NCBI GenBank assembly: GCA_029986195.1
Contig: DALTYF010000039.1
Coordinates: forward strand, 1 to 7,627
Source of the DNA: Methanocorpusculum sp.
GTDB lineage: Archaea; Halobacteriota; Methanomicrobia; Methanomicrobiales; Methanocorpusculaceae
Reading direction: 5' to 3'
DNA length: 7,627 nt
Made by a program: the position numbers and the translations under genes. Shown piece by piece: positions 6,852 through 7,627 of this stretch. A model generated the notes under the pieces. It did not search any database. It saw nothing but the letters and a program-made list of their open reading frames with translations, and was not told the origin of the DNA. How positions within the stretch are numbered: position 1 is the first letter of the stretch; every line of letters starts with the position of its first letter.

Positions 6852-7614
6852 ATGGACGCATCGACGAATCTTACCACCAATGCGACTGCACTGTCCGGGA
6901 TAACGGATTTTCTGAGCGAAACCTGGGCACACATTCTCGCAGAGATTCCATTCTGGCAGGATGTTCTCCTGCCCGCACTCTGGGACGGCCTTATCGTTAC
7001 GCTTCAGCTGGTGGCGCTTACCGCACCGTTCGGCTTCCTTCTCGGTCTTCTGGTTGCGGTTGCCCGCGTGTACGGAGTGCGCCCTGTCCGCTGGGCGGCA
7101 CAGCTGTATGTGATCTTTTTCCGCGGCTGTCCGCTTCTGCTGCTGCTGTTTATTCTGTACTTTGGTCTGCCGTCGGTCGGGATCGTTCTGGGTTCGTTCC
7201 TGTCGGCACTGACAGGATTTATCCTCTGTAACTCGGCCTACAACTCCGAGTACATCCGCGGAGCGCTTCAGTCCGTGAAAGGCGGGCAGATGACCGCAGC
7301 ACAGGCGCTCGGCATGACAAAACTGCAGGCCGTCCGCTAACATTGTTATCCCGCAGGCTCTGCGCAAAGCGCTTCCCGGTGTCTCCAACGAGTTTATCTA
7401 CCTGATCAAGTACTCATTCCTTGCCTATGTGGTGACCGTAATTGAGCTGACGGGGGCGGCAAAGATTATTGCAAGCAAATACTTTGCCTACTTTGAGGCG
7501 TTTGCCGCGGTCGGTGTATTTTATCTGGTGATCGTAACCATTGCCACCATTGCCATTAACCGGCTGGAAAAGAAGTATGCCATCCCCGGTACCGGTGCAG
7601 GAAAGGGAACATAA
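6852..7614 (+). pseudogene. Second polar amino acid ABC transporter permease (HisQ/GlnP type), broken by one single-base insertion
   Basis: The ATG lies two bases after the ATPase stop, so it belongs to the same operon, and translation probably depends on coupling since the upstream site (GAAGAG) is weak. The first frame encodes 162 residues with hydrophobic segments at about 45-72, 84-104 and 108-127, then the coupling loop start GQMTAAQALGM. It stops at TAA 7338-7340. Removing one base there (T7338 or one of the As) continues without a break into NIVIPQALRKALPG (or YIVIPQ), VSNEF, a YSFLAYVVTVIEL helix and a final hydrophobic helix, ending at TAA 7612. The repaired protein has 253 residues, normal for the family. 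As written, the coupling loop is cut in two and the product could not dock on the ATPase. A sequencing error is the simplest explanation; recent inactivation is the other. Confidence 0.88.
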
Positions 7615-7627
7615 TACGGTTTAAGTA

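Overview
The window most likely comes from a methanogenic archaeon of the Methanomicrobiales, and Methanocorpusculum or a close relative is my best guess. The evidence is the end of a surface protein with an InlB/Listeria-Bacteroides type repeat, a Thr/Ala-rich stalk and an archaeal C-terminal membrane anchor; a GAGGTGA ribosome binding site; TATA-like boxes about 20-28 bases before two start codons; and poly-T terminators. The genus is inferred from general resemblance, not from a marker gene.

Layout, all on the + strand. (1) Bases 2-325 hold the C-terminal end of a secreted, membrane-anchored repeat protein, followed at once by a hairpin and T7 terminator. (2) Bases 326-608 are AT-rich and non-coding; they carry the terminator and a probable promoter for the next gene. 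(3) Bases 609-5363 encode one intact protein of 1584 residues: DUF4011, a split superfamily 1 (Upf1-like) helicase, a Vsr/MTES_1575-type PD-(D/E)XK nuclease domain, a histone-tail-like Lys/Ala/Pro linker and a DUF3320-like C-terminus. Proteins of this design are known or predicted antiphage defence factors, acting as single genes. Here two residues I expect in the nuclease domain are replaced (Leu1301 and Trp1308), so its nuclease may be altered or dead. (4) Bases 5366-5432 hold a short terminator and a promoter. (5) Bases 5433-7614 form a three-gene operon for a polar amino acid ABC importer: permease, ATPase, permease. No substrate-binding protein is in view.

The first permease is intact. 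The ATPase and second permease are broken by four single-base indels within about 1.06 kb (near 6283, 6508, 6587 and 7338), although the protein sequence on either side of each is well conserved and every motif survives. This looks like local sequencing or assembly error, or very recent decay of the importer. If the frames are restored, the two permeases would form the membrane channel and the ATPase would power uptake.

The two points most worth following up are the substituted nuclease domain of the helicase and a sharp codon-use change inside that gene: glutamate is essentially always GAA over the first 580 or so codons, then GAA and GAG are mixed.
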